Of a stretch of DNA of 64,000 nucleotides, positions 1-8,185 are shown in pieces. The notes beneath the pieces are model-generated. The model searched no databases. It worked only from the letters and a program-made list of their open reading frames with translations, and had not been told where the DNA came from. Where the stretch lies: positions 310,001 to 374,000 of the forward strand of contig NZ_BLLN01000005.1 in the NCBI RefSeq assembly GCF_011170125.1, given 5' to 3'. The translations under genes and the position numbers were made by a program. Source of the stretch: Streptomyces diastaticus subsp. diastaticus (GTDB lineage Bacteria; Actinomycetota; Actinomycetes; Streptomycetales; Streptomycetaceae). Each line of letters starts with the position of its first letter. Position 1 is the first letter of the stretch.

Positions 1-580
1 GCCGTGGTCGTAGCCGCGGTCGCCCAGCACGATGTCCGGACGGCGCCGGGGTCGGCCGCGTTTGCCACGCACGGGTGGCACCGACTGGAGCAGTGGAATG
101 AGCTGAGTGACGTCGTTGCGGTTGCCGTCGGTCAAGGTGACGGCGAGCGGCATCAGGTGGCACCTACCGCCCGTCCCGCCCCGGTCGACAGGGCTTCGTC
201 CCGCCTTTGAGCCCCTTTTAACGCCCGGATGCGGGAGCCGTCGACGGCCGCCCGGGAGAAGTGCAGGGCGTTCGCGCTGCGGAGTTCGGCGAGGAGGGCC
301 TCGTGCAGTCGGGGCCACACACCGGCCTCGATCCACTCCGCCAGACGGCGCCAGCAGGTCATCCCCGAGCTGAAGCCGAGTTCCCGCGGTAGGTGTCCCC
401 AGGCGATCCCGGTGTGCAGAACGAACAGGGTGCCCTGGAACACAAGCCGGTCCGGATGCCGCTTGCGCCCGGGTGACAAGTTCGGCGCTCGACCATGGGC
501 AGCAGCAGCTCGATCACCGCCCCCAATTCGTCATCGACATACCACGACTTCGACCGAGCCACTCCATACCCCCGGATCAA
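1..580 (-). pseudogene. IS5-family transposase remnant
   Basis: Reading the minus strand from 580 towards 1 gives, in three different frames, the pieces of one IS5-type DDE transposase. The first begins ARSKSWYVDDELGAVIELLL (N-terminal helix). The second (about 470-180) has the CWRRLAEW and DGSRIRALKG blocks around the first catalytic Asp. The third (about 160-1) reads TDGNRNDVTQLIPLL and then GDRGYDHG, the region of the second Asp. At least two frameshifts separate them, and the gene runs off the left edge of the window, so the C-terminal Glu region is not seen. The element end probably lies just past the start, near 600-630, but I could not define a terminal repeat. Non-functional as it stands; it is a different subgroup from the intact IS at 27.4 kb. 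Confidence 0.8.
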
Positions 581-599
581 CAGCCCCAGAGCGATCCAA

Positions 600-1181
600 C
601 CACCTTGAAGATCATTTTGTTAGGAGTCCTTCAGACCCCCCGCCCGCGCGACAACGACCGCGCTCGCCGAAGCCGGCCGGGCGACGGCAGTACCTGGCGG
701 CACTCGGCGTTCCGGCGTTCGGCGTCGGCTTCTCCCGAAGAGGGTCGCGCCGGCCCGCGCCGCCCCTCCGGATTCGCGGTCCACCGTCGGCGCCACGCCC
801 CGCACCGGACCTCGGTGACGACGCTCACGGCGGCGTACTGGCCCACCACTCGACCCACCGCACTCCGCCCGGGTCGCTCACCGCGCGTTCGCGGAGCCCC
901 ACCGCACCCCGGCTCTCGGCGGCCGCCTTCCGCCCGCAGACCAAGTGGACGCCGCCCGCACCACAGCCGGACGCACGCTACGGCGGCCATCCGTCTCGTA
1001 CACCTCCCGCCGCCTGCCGCCGTACCCACCTGGCGGGACCTCTCGGCGAGGCCGCGTTCACCGCCGTCACCGCCCAGCTCGCGCAGGCGCCCGACGCGTG
1101 GCTGACCTGCGCTTCACCGGCCCCATCACCCACAAGCGGATCGGCGGCCGGACCGCCCGGCCGCCTCCACCCCGAGGAGCC
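600..1181. other. Gene-free stretch next to IS remnant
   Basis: Frames here are open only because of high GC; their translations are Pro/Arg/Ser-rich with no recognisable domain, and no good ribosome binding site precedes a start. It may hold unrecognisable debris of a regulator lost next to the transposase, but nothing can be assigned. Confidence 0.5.
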
Positions 1182-1210
1182 TTGACATCACACCCACCAA
1201 ACGAGACGAT
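1182..1210 (+). promoter_or_regulatory. Promoter of alpha/beta hydrolase
   Basis: A consensus TTGACA at 1182-1187 is followed after 17 bp by GACGAT (1205-1210), which fits the A at position 2 and T at position 6 of a sigma-70-type -10. It points at the hydrolase starting at 1278 and its -10 lies inside the palindrome at 1200-1220. Confidence 0.55.
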
Positions 1211-1220
1211 ACGTCTCGTT
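1200..1220. promoter_or_regulatory. TetR-type operator palindrome
   Basis: AACGAGACG-ATA-CGTCTCGTT is a perfect 9-bp inverted repeat with a 3-bp centre. Palindromes of this shape are typical TetR-family operators, and this one covers the -10 of the promoter, so bound repressor would block it. No TetR gene lies in the flanking 3 kb; the upstream side holds only the transposase remnant. Confidence 0.7.
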
Positions 1221-1277
1221 GCGCTGATGGCCGGCGCATCACCCAGACCGGCCCGGCTTGAGGACCGAGGAGTACGC

Positions 1278-2180
1278 ATGACCCCACCAGCCACGACACC
1301 CCGCACACACTGGATCGAACCCGTACCCGGCGTCCGCCTGTGGGTGGAGGAGCACGGCGACCCGGACGCCCCCGCCCTCCTCCTGGTGATGGGCGCCGCC
1401 AGTTCCGGACTCGCCTGGCCCGACCCGCTCGTCCACGGCCTGGCCCTGCGCCACCGGGTGATCCGCTACGACCACCGCGACACCGGCAGATCGACCTGGT
1501 CCTACGCCGAGCAGCCGTACGCGGTGTCCGACCTGGCGGGGGACGCGGTCGCGGTCCTCGACGCCCTGGGCGTGGAGCGCGCACACGCGGTCGGCATGTC
1601 GCTGGGCGGCATCCTCGTCCAGCTCCTGGTCACGGACCATCCGGACCGCCTGCTGAGCGCCACCGTGCTCGGCACCTGCGCCGCCAGCGAGGCGCCGTGG
1701 ACTAGGGCCGACGGCACCCGGGCCACCCCGGCCGACCTGCCGCCCGTCGACCCACGGCTGATCGAGGCGTGGTCCCGGCCCCCCGAGGAACGGGACGAGG
1801 CAACGGAGATCGAGCACCGGCTGCGCCACTGGAAGCTGCTCAACGGCGACCAGGTCCCCTTCGACGAGGCGTTCTTCCGCGACCAGGAAGAGCGGATCAT
1901 CCGCCACACGGGCCACAGCGGGGCCAGTACGGCCCATGCCCAGGCCGACCAGTCCGGCCTGGTGCGCACCGCCGGACTGGCCCGCAACCAGGTGCCGTTC
2001 CTGGTGATCTCCGCACCGGCCGACCCGGTCTACCCGCCCGGGCACGCCGTGCACCTGAGCCAGGCGGTGGGCGCCGCCCGGCTGGTGGAGGTCGCGGGCC
2101 TGGGCCATGCGCTGCCTCCGGCGGTCTGGCCCCGGCTGGCCCGCGCGATCGAGGAGCACACGGCGCGAACCGGATCGTGA
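1278..2180 (+). CDS. Alpha/beta hydrolase
   Basis: A 300-residue alpha/beta-hydrolase-fold protein of the RdmC/aclacinomycin-methylesterase-like type. The nucleophile elbow is GMSLGG with the serine near residue 108; the acid is probably the Asp in APADPVYPPGH and the catalytic His is in GLGHALP near the C-terminus. The oxyanion region VMGAASSGLAW and the RYDHRDTGRS strand are typical. The ATG at 1278 was chosen because GAGGACCGAGGAG lies just upstream and because the fold begins within 20 residues; the longer reading frame upstream crosses the promoter. No signal peptide, so cytosolic. It sits alone between a transposase remnant and a P450 pseudogene and is probably controlled by the TetR operator at 1200. 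Substrate unknown: esterase, lactonase or epoxide hydrolase are all possible. Confidence 0.88.
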   Translation: MTPPATTPRTHWIEPVPGVRLWVEEHGDPDAPALLLVMGAASSGLAWPDPLVHGLALRHRVIRYDHRDTGRSTWSYAEQPYAVSDLAGDAVAVLDALGVERAHAVGMSLGGILVQLLVTDHPDRLLSATVLGTCAASEAPWTRADGTRATPADLPPVDPRLIEAWSRPPEERDEATEIEHRLRHWKLLNGDQVPFDEAFFRDQEERIIRHTGHSGASTAHAQADQSGLVRTAGLARNQVPFLVISAPADPVYPPGHAVHLSQAVGAARLVEVAGLGHALPPAVWPRLARAIEEHTARTGS

Positions 2181-2209
2181 ACGGCCGACGGCGCCCGGGA
2201 AGCCCGTCC

Positions 2210-3400
2210 GCGTCACGGCAGGGTCGGTGCAGGCGGACGGGAAGGCGCCGGACGCTGCCGCCGACGCACCCGGCGATCGGCGGCAGCGTCTCCTCCGGCT
2301 CGGCCAGGGCCGGCCCGGGGAACCGGCCGAGGAGGCGTTCCGGCGTGACGGTCGCCTCCAGCCGGACCGGCGGCGCGCCGAGGCAGGAGTGCGGGCCGAG
2401 CCCGAGCGAGAGGTGCCGGGGCCCGGTCCGGGTGAAGCGAAGCGGTCGGCGTCCGGCGCGTGCGTGGCGGGGTCCCGGCCCGCGGTGGAGTACCCGGCGA
2501 GCACCGGCGTACCCGAGGCCTCACCCTCTACTTGAGGCTGAGGCCCCGGGTGGCGTAGCGGAAGGGGAAGGCGCTGACGGGGCTGTCCCGGCGCAGGAGC
2601 TCCTCGACGGCCTGGCCCCAGGTGGCATGCCCGCGCAGGACGAGGCGAGCTGGTCCCGGCGGGAGCACAGGGCGCGGACGGCGTTGGTGACGAGGTGGAG
2701 GGTGGTCCCGAGCCTGGCGACCACCAGGAGAAACAGGGGACCGAGCAGTTCGGCGGGTGCGAGCCGTCCGCCGCCCTCGTCGCGTGCGGTGGTCAACGCG
2801 CTGGTGAGGTCGCCACCGGGAGCGGCGGCCCGGGTTTCGGCGACCTCGCCGAGCAGCACGAGCAGGGCGCGGTGCGCGCTGAGGGTCTCCCCGGGGTCGG
2901 CGCCGGTGGCGACCACACGTTCCGACAGGGCGGACAGGCGGTCGTGGTGGGCCGGGTCGACACCGAGGAGTTCGCCGATGACCGCCATCGGCAGGGGCAG
3001 CGCGAACAGACGCCGCGGGTCGGCGGCCCTCCGCCACCGCCTCTGCCTCGTCGAGCAGGGAGTCGGCCGGCGCGACGATGCGCGGGCGCGGCGCCTCGAC
3101 TCGGGACAGAGTGAAGGCGGCGGCGACCGGCACGCGCAGCCGGCGGCGACCGGGGTCGTCCGCGGTGGTCACACCGGGCACGGTGGCGAAGGTCCGCAGC
3201 GGCCGGCCGTCGGGGAGGCGCCCCTCGCGCAGGTCGGTGAAGCGGCCGGACCGTTGGCCACGTCAGGACGGGCGAGGAAGGCCCCGCGCATTCTCGTGTC
3301 CGAGAAGGGCCACACCCGCGATCTCCCCCGGCGGCACGACCCGCGCCACCAGCCCCCCGGGCGAGCAGCGCGGCGTTGTCCGCGTGCGGACACCCTCCGC
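2210..3400 (-). pseudogene. Cytochrome P450 pseudogene, multiply frameshifted
   Basis: All landmarks of a bacterial CYP are present on the minus strand but spread over all three frames. In order: HENARG and TDLREGRLPDGRPLRTF (N-terminal half, about 3320-3200), PGVTTADDPGRRRLR (C-helix, about 3170), the I-helix VVARLGTTLHLVTNAV (about 2710), the K-helix AVEELLRRDSPV (about 2600), YSTAGRDP with DADRF (about 2470), and the heme loop HLSLGLGPHSCLG (about 2405) carrying the axial Cys. At least five frame changes are needed to join them; at about 2643, 2531 and 2443 each is repaired by one added base. The expected AGxxT of the I-helix reads ARLGTT. No functional product is possible as sequenced. 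Natural decay is the simplest reading, but repeated one-base losses also fit sequencing error. Confidence 0.85.
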
Positions 3401-3662
3401 CGGGTCTCATCCGGTGCACCTCGTCAGCCGGGGCCCGGTCCCTGCGCGGATGTGGGTCCACCGGCCAGCGGGGCCTCTCGTCCGGCGGGGCGCCGTCCGG
3501 ACCGGCCGCGGGTGTGTCCCGCGGCGGACGGTGGAGGCGGCCCCGCGCCACGCGCCCGCCCGGCCACGTCAGCCGGTCCGGCGGCCCCGAGGGGGCGCAC
3601 GGCGGCCCGCCCGGCGCCGAGCGGGAACCGGGCGGGCCGTGACGGTGCGTCACCGCGGACGG

Positions 3663-4385
3663 TCAGCAGCTGAGGTTGGCGCCGGGCTCGACGCCGAGGA
3701 CGTCGGTGAAGCTCTCGTAGAGGTCGATACGGCTCTGGACCTGGCCGGGATTTCCGCCGTTGCATTCGATGCTGCCGTTGATCGCGCGAATGGTCTCACC
3801 GAATCCGGCACCGTTCACGATGGCGTCGTGCGGGGTCATGCTGCCCGCTCCGGACTGCGTGTTCCAGAACCAGAGGCCGGTTTTCCAGGCGACGGCGGAG
3901 TCATTCTGCACGAGGTCGGGATTGTTGAGCAGATCGATTCCGAGGTCGTCACCCGCGGCCTTGTAGTTGTAGTTCCAGCTGAGCTGGACCGGTCCGCGTC
4001 CGTAGTACTTGTCGTTGCCCGCGGGGCAGCCGAAGGGCTGGGTGCTGTCGCAGTAGTGCGGGTAGTTCGCCTCGTTCTGCTCGACGACGTGGACGAGGCC
4101 GCCCGTCTCGTGGCTGACGTTGGCGAGGAAGGCGGCGGCCTCCTGCTTGCGCGTGGTGTCGCTGCCGGAGTTGGTGAAGCCCGGGTAGGCGCTGAGCGCG
4201 TCGGTGAGGCCGGAGTAGGTGTAGAAGGAGTTCCGGTTCGGGAACATCGACTCGAACTGCGCCTCGCTGACGATGAAGTCGTCGGCGGCGCGCGGCTCGG
4301 CCTGCGCGGTGGGCGAGAGGGCGAGCGCGGAGAGGGCCAGCGCGGAGGTGGCCGCGGTCAGCAGCCCGATCAGGCGGGTACGCAT
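3663..4385 (-). CDS. Secreted GH19 chitinase, catalytic domain only
   Basis: A 240-residue family 19 chitinase that hydrolyses beta-1,4 bonds of chitin outside the cell. Residues 1-29 form a Sec signal peptide ending AQA. The GH19 domain starts at FIVSEAQFESMFPNRNSFY. The acid/base pair is E93 in SHETGG and E102 in VEQNEANY, nine residues apart as in S. griseus ChiC. The loop YYGRGPVQLSWNYNYK is the substrate-binding signature. There is no carbohydrate-binding module, unlike the paralogue at 26.5 kb. The start at 4385 has AAGGAG six or so bases upstream. It lies 265 bp downstream of the LPMO gene on the same strand; no dre site was seen in that gap, so co-transcription with the LPMO or read-through is possible. 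Confidence 0.95.
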   Translation of the reverse strand: MRTRLIGLLTAATSALALSALALSPTAQAEPRAADDFIVSEAQFESMFPNRNSFYTYSGLTDALSAYPGFTNSGSDTTRKQEAAAFLANVSHETGGLVHVVEQNEANYPHYCDSTQPFGCPAGNDKYYGRGPVQLSWNYNYKAAGDDLGIDLLNNPDLVQNDSAVAWKTGLWFWNTQSGAGSMTPHDAIVNGAGFGETIRAINGSIECNGGNPGQVQSRIDLYESFTDVLGVEPGANLSC

Positions 4386-4494
4386 GGGGTCGCTCCTTGG
4401 TCCGGCCGCCGCCGCACCATCGGCGGCGGCCCGGGGGCACGTGGGGGAAGGAGAGCCCGCGACGGCGAGGAGGTGCCGGGCGGGCCGGGGGGGG

Positions 4495-4512
4495 GTACGC
4501 CGTAGGGCGTAC
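4495..4512. other. Small hairpin between LPMO and chitinase
   Basis: GTACGCC-GTAG-GGCGTAC is a perfect 7-bp stem with a 4-base loop in the 265-bp gap between the LPMO and chitinase genes. It could be an attenuator or processing site; a T-tract is absent, so a terminator call is weak. Confidence 0.3.
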
Positions 4513-4650
4513 GGGCCGGTCAGGTGGCGCGGGGCTGCCCCACCGCGGCGGCCGGCTCGTCTCCGGCCGCCACGTACGCCCATGGGGTCCCCGTCCCGGG
4601 GAGTCCCGGCCGCCGGTCGTCAGGGCACGGTGCGGCCGGGGTCGGTCACG

Positions 4651-5166
4651 TCAGCTGACGTTGACGTCGATGCAGGCGTAGAAGGCGTTGCTGGTGTCGG
4701 CGACGTTCCACACCGCGAGCACCTTCTGCTGGCCCTTCAGCCCGCCGAAGTCGACCTGGTGGGTGACGGTCTCGCCAGGCTTGGCGCCGCCGTCGTCGAA
4801 CTCGGCGATCTTCTGGCCGCCCGCGTAGTACTCCCAGGTGGACGTGGCGTGCTGGGCCGTCAGCTTCCACTGGAAGGAGGTGGAGGAGGAGACCGGAGTC
4901 ACGGCCCACCCCTTGGAGTCGTCGTCCAGCTCGGAGAAGCGGGAGTTGCCGCCACTGCACGAGCTGAGCCCCTTGGGGCCTTCCACCGACTGGGGCTCGT
5001 AGGTGATGTCGCCGCAGCTGACCGTACCGGCGGCGCACTGGGCCTGGCGGCTCGGCGGGTCGGAGATGTAGCCGTGGGCGCTGGCCGTCGAGGCCGGCAG
5101 GCTGAGCGCGAGGGCGGGTGCGACGATCGCGCCGACGAATGCGGCGCGCTTCTTGAGACCACGCAT
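4651..5166 (-). CDS. AA10 lytic polysaccharide monooxygenase (chitin-binding protein)
   Basis: A 171-residue copper enzyme that oxidatively cleaves crystalline chitin and assists chitinases. The signal peptide ends TASA, leaving H31 (HGYISDPPSR) as the mature N-terminus, which is the first half of the copper histidine brace. H106 (TAQHATSTWEYY) is the likely second brace ligand, and F162 (SNAFYAC) fills the axial position usual for AA10. Cysteines at 44, 51, 70 and 165 allow two disulfides. It has no CBM, as in the small CHB1-like Streptomyces proteins. The start at 5166 is preceded by AAGGAG. A promoter with an overlapping DasR-type operator lies 165-200 bp upstream, so induction by N-acetylglucosamine or chitin breakdown products is expected. 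Confidence 0.95.
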   Translation of the reverse strand: MRGLKKRAAFVGAIVAPALALSLPASTASAHGYISDPPSRQAQCAAGTVSCGDITYEPQSVEGPKGLSSCSGGNSRFSELDDDSKGWAVTPVSSSTSFQWKLTAQHATSTWEYYAGGQKIAEFDDGGAKPGETVTHQVDFGGLKGQQKVLAVWNVADTSNAFYACIDVNVS

Positions 5167-5331
5167 GCAGAAACTCCTTCACTTCGTCCGGTTCGACGCG
5201 CCTGATTCGTGGGGGAATCCCTGGCGTGCTTCTCCGGCGACGGGTGTGGGGACCTGGAAGTGCAAGGCCGGCGGGAATTCCCCCATCTCGCAGGCAGGCG
5301 GCAACGGGCCCCCGCCGTAAGGGAATTCTCA

Positions 5332-5347
5332 CTTGGACTAGACCATA
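5332..5347. promoter_or_regulatory. DasR-responsive element (dre) of LPMO gene
   Basis: TGGACTAGACCA at 5334-5345 matches the dre core TGGTCTAGACCA at 11 of 12 bases and sits on the -10 of the LPMO promoter, the usual arrangement for DasR repression of chitinolytic genes in Streptomyces. Confidence 0.75.
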
Positions 5348-5369
5348 CAGGCCGTCACGTACGCGTCAA
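5342..5369 (-). promoter_or_regulatory. LPMO promoter
   Basis: On the minus strand TTGACG (5369-5364) is followed after 16 bp by TATGGT (5347-5342), a TAnnnT -10. The dre overlaps the -10 and start region. The predicted leader is about 170 nt long. Confidence 0.6.
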
Positions 5370-5429
5370 GAGTGATGCGGAACATGCGCCTCTGCTTCCC
5401 TCCGGTCGCCGGGTGCGCCGAGAACGCCA

Positions 5430-5478
5430 CGGGCCCGCTCCTCCGCCACCCGGGGAGGGCGGACGGAAGGCGGGCCCG
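5430..5478 (-). terminator. Hairpin after carboxypeptidase gene
   Basis: Outer stem CGGGCCCGC/GCGGGCCCG (5430-5438 with 5470-5478) encloses a second short stem TCCGCC/GGCGGA. It begins 14 nt past the stop codon of the M15 peptidase gene, as expected for a GC-rich actinobacterial terminator. Confidence 0.6.
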
Positions 5479-5491
5479 CGCGGGGCGTCGG

Positions 5492-6226
5492 TCAGATGCC
5501 GCAGGTGGGGGCGGACCAGTGGCGCGAGGCGCGGTGGTCCACGTGGGTGTGGTCGTTGTGGCCCGGGTAGCCGGGGCCGAGGATGCCCCGGAAGCCGTGG
5601 TTGCGGGCCTGCTTGGCGAGGGTGCACAGCGAGTGCGGGCCGGCGCCGAGGTCGGCGGAGTCGCCGTAGAGGTGGCGGCTGTTGGTGGCACCGCCGACGG
5701 CGGAGTTGCAGGACTTGGAGCGGAATCCGCTGGTGACCCGGATCGGCTTGTCACCGAGGGCGTGGCGCAGCGCCTCCAGCTTCCACATGGTGCGCAGGGC
5801 GTTGGACTTCGCGGTGGCCGCGCCGACCGCCCCGCCCGACCAGGTGCTGTTGCACTTGTTCAGCTCGGCGTACGTGAAGTGGACCGGGGTGCAGTCGTTG
5901 TCCTGGAGCGCGTAGATCTTGTTGTACGTGGCGGGGCCGGCGACGCCGTCCGAGGCCAGGCCGTAGGCGGACTGGAACCGCTTGAGGGCCGCCTTGGTGG
6001 CCGGCCCGAAGGAGCCGTCGACGGCGAGGACGGCTCCCTGGCCCGGGTAGCCGCCGAGGCGGATCTGGAGCTGGGTGACGTCCGCCCCGCTCGCCCCCTC
6101 GCGGAGCGTCCGCGACCAGGTGTAGCAGCCGTCGGCCTGAGCGGGTCCGGCCGCGACGACCGCCGTACCGGCCATGAATGCCATGACCATGACACATCTG
6201 AGCAGAGTCTTGAGGATGCGCGACAC
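5492..6226 (-). CDS. Secreted zinc D-Ala-D-Ala carboxypeptidase (M15)
   Basis: Removes the terminal D-Ala from peptidoglycan stem peptides. The 244-residue protein has a signal peptide ending AQA. An N-terminal peptidoglycan-binding domain follows (DGCYTWSRTLREGASG to GVAGPATYNKIY, about 32-106), then the M15 domain. If the mature enzyme starts at D32, the metal ligands H185 (SRHLYGDSAD), D192 and H228 (NDHTHVDH) fall at mature positions 154, 161 and 197, and H226 at 195. These are the positions known in the Streptomyces albus G enzyme, so it is almost certainly the orthologue. The GTG at 6226 was chosen because GGGAGGA lies seven bases upstream; the longer frame adds 16 residues before the signal peptide. 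Confidence 0.94.
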   Translation of the reverse strand: MSRILKTLLRCVMVMAFMAGTAVVAAGPAQADGCYTWSRTLREGASGADVTQLQIRLGGYPGQGAVLAVDGSFGPATKAALKRFQSAYGLASDGVAGPATYNKIYALQDNDCTPVHFTYAELNKCNSTWSGGAVGAATAKSNALRTMWKLEALRHALGDKPIRVTSGFRSKSCNSAVGGATNSRHLYGDSADLGAGPHSLCTLAKQARNHGFRGILGPGYPGHNDHTHVDHRASRHWSAPTCGI

Positions 6227-6400
6227 CGGGGTCCTCCCGTGGCTGGGCGAAAGTTGGCACGAGCGTGACGGCACCGGGGCGATCCGTCAACGCGTGAGAG
6301 GCCCACCGCCAGGCCCATCGCGGACCCACTCGCGAACGCCGCGGGCCCGGCCTGCGCGTGGCAGGCCGGGCCCGGGAGGCGGCGTCGCGCGCCGGGGGGG

Positions 6401-7696
6401 TCAGCCACTGGTGCGGGCGGCGTCCTGAGCGGCCTCGGAGGCGGCGTCCAGAGGGGCGGCCGTCTCGGCGCCGGCCCCGCCGCCGTCGGACACGTCCCGC
6501 ACGGCCGCACCGGCGGGCGCCGCCGGGAGCGGGGCGCCCGGCTTGCGGGCGGGCGAGAGGCGGCGGGCGATCGGCTCGGTCCAGCGGGCGGCGAGCGGGC
6601 CGACGATGACCAGGATCAGCACGTAGGCGGTGGCGAGCGGGCCGATGCGCGGCTCGACGCCGACGGCGAGACCGGCGATGACGATGGAGAACTCGCCCCG
6701 GGCGACCAGGGTGCCGCCCGCGCGCCAGCGGCCGGCGGGCTTGATGCCCGCCCGGCGGGCGGCGTAGTAGCCGGTGCCGATCTTGCTCAAGGTGGTGACG
6801 ACGGCCAGGATCAGGGCGGGCACGATGACCGGCGGGATCGCGGCCGGGTCGGTGCTCAGGCCGAAGAAGACGAAGAAGACGGCGGCGAACAGGTCGCGCA
6901 GCGGAGTGAGGAGGCTGCTGGCGCCCTCGGCCACCTCGCCGGAGAGGGCGATGCCGACGAGGAAGGCGCCGACGGCGGCGGAGACCTGGAGTTCCTGGGC
7001 GATGCCGGCGACGAGCAGGGTCAGGCCGAGCACGACGAGGAGCAGCATCTCGGCGTTGTCCGAGGAGACCGCGCGGCTGATCAGGCGGCCGTGCCGCAGG
7101 GCGACGTAGAGGACGGCGCCGACCGTGCCGAGCGAGATGAGCAGGGTGATGCTGCCGCCCGCGAAGCTGACGCCGGCCAGGAGGGCGGTGAGGATGGGCA
7201 GGTAGACCGCCATCGCCAGGTCCTCGATGACCAGGACGCCGAGGATCACCGGCGTCTCGCGGTTACCGAGCCTGCCGAGGTCGCCCAGGACCTTGGCGAT
7301 GACGCCGGAGGAGGAGATCCAGGTGACGCCGGCCAGGGCGACGGCGGCGACGGGCCCCCAGCCGAGCAGCAGCGCGGCGGCCGCGCCGGGCAGCGCGTTG
7401 AGGGCGAAGTCGACCGCACCGGACGGGTACTGCGTCTTGAGGTTGGTGACCAGCTCCGAGGCGCTGTACTCCAGGCCGAGCAGGAGCAGGAGCAGGATCA
7501 CCCCGATCTCCGCCCCCGTGGCGACGAACTCCTCGCTGGCCTGGAGCGGGAGGATCCCCCCTTGGCCGAAGGCGAGTCCGGCCAGGAGGTAGAGGGGGAT
7601 CGGAGAGAAGCCCACCCGCCCCGCGAGGCGTCCGAGAATCCCGAGAGCGAGGATGATCGCCCCGAGTTCGATGAGCATGGCTGTGGTGTTGTGCAC
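6401..7696 (-). CDS. CPA2-family K+(Na+)/H+ antiporter, membrane subunit
   Basis: A 431-residue integral membrane protein of the Na_H_Exchanger/KefB-like CPA2 family. About twelve hydrophobic segments run from IELGAIILALGILGRLAG to YVLILVIVGPLAARW, followed by a soluble Pro/Ala-rich tail from residue 385. It likely exchanges K+ or Na+ for protons across the cell membrane. Translation starts at a GTG overlapping the Shine-Dalgarno/stop region of the upstream gene: GGAGGATAG serves both the stop of the TrkA-C gene and the binding site, 9 bases before the GTG. The pairing of a soluble TrkA-C protein with a KefB-like pore resembles the Bacillus KhtT-KhtU K+/H+ antiporter, in which the soluble subunit gates the exchanger. 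Confidence 0.9.
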   Translation of the reverse strand: MHNTTAMLIELGAIILALGILGRLAGRVGFSPIPLYLLAGLAFGQGGILPLQASEEFVATGAEIGVILLLLLLGLEYSASELVTNLKTQYPSGAVDFALNALPGAAAALLLGWGPVAAVALAGVTWISSSGVIAKVLGDLGRLGNRETPVILGVLVIEDLAMAVYLPILTALLAGVSFAGGSITLLISLGTVGAVLYVALRHGRLISRAVSSDNAEMLLLVVLGLTLLVAGIAQELQVSAAVGAFLVGIALSGEVAEGASSLLTPLRDLFAAVFFVFFGLSTDPAAIPPVIVPALILAVVTTLSKIGTGYYAARRAGIKPAGRWRAGGTLVARGEFSIVIAGLAVGVEPRIGPLATAYVLILVIVGPLAARWTEPIARRLSPARKPGAPLPAAPAGAAVRDVSDGGGAGAETAAPLDAASEAAQDAARTSG

Positions 7697-7702
7697 GGGC
7701 TT

Positions 7703-8185
7703 CTATCCTCCGGTGATCAGTTCGGCGACGGCGTCCACGCCTTCGCGCGTTCCGACGACGACGAGGCTGTCGCCGATCGCGAAGCGGAAGTCGGGGGTCG
7801 GCGAGGGCACGGCGGCGGTGCGGCGCAGCACGGCGACGATGGAGGCACCGGTGCGGGTGCGGGCCTGGGTGTCGCCGAGGGTGCGGCCTGCGTACGGAGA
7901 GCGCTTGGTGACGGGGATGTGCTCGGTGACCAGGTCGATCTCCCTGTGCTGGAGGTGGGCGACGGGGTCGGGGGTGAGCAGCGGGACGAGTGCGGCCGCC
8001 TCGTGGGGTTCGAGCGGGGCGGCGTCACGGCAGTTGTCGTCGTCCTCGGGGTCGTGGAAGGCGAGGATGCGGCGGCCGTCGTGGTGGACGACGACGGAGA
8101 GGTGGCGGCCCGCCTCCGTCTCCAGGTCGTAGCGGGTACCGACGCCGGGCAGGGCGGTGCGGCTGGTGTGGGCGGTGGGCTCCAT
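7703..8185 (-). CDS. TrkA-C domain regulatory subunit of the antiporter (KhtT-like)
   Basis: A 160-residue cytosolic protein. The N-terminal part (about 1-75, LPGVGTRYDLETEAGRHLSV) is the KhtT-type beta domain, and the C-terminal part (about 80-160, LGDTQARTRTGASIVAVLRR, then FAIGDSLVVVGT) is a TrkA-C (RCK_C) domain, which in this family binds a nucleotide ligand. The ATG at 8185 was chosen because homologous sequence starts there and TGGAGCC precedes it; 23 further codons are open upstream. The stop is seven bases from the antiporter start, so the two are co-translated. Expected role: gate the CPA2 exchanger in response to pH or a nucleotide. Confidence 0.9.
   Translation of the reverse strand: MEPTAHTSRTALPGVGTRYDLETEAGRHLSVVVHHDGRRILAFHDPEDDDNCRDAAPLEPHEAAALVPLLTPDPVAHLQHREIDLVTEHIPVTKRSPYAGRTLGDTQARTRTGASIVAVLRRTAAVPSPTPDFRFAIGDSLVVVGTREGVDAVAELITGG

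Noticed and set aside
4386..4650. A dre site for the first chitinase
   Set aside because: No TGGTCTAGACCA-like palindrome was seen in this gap; only a 7-bp hairpin.
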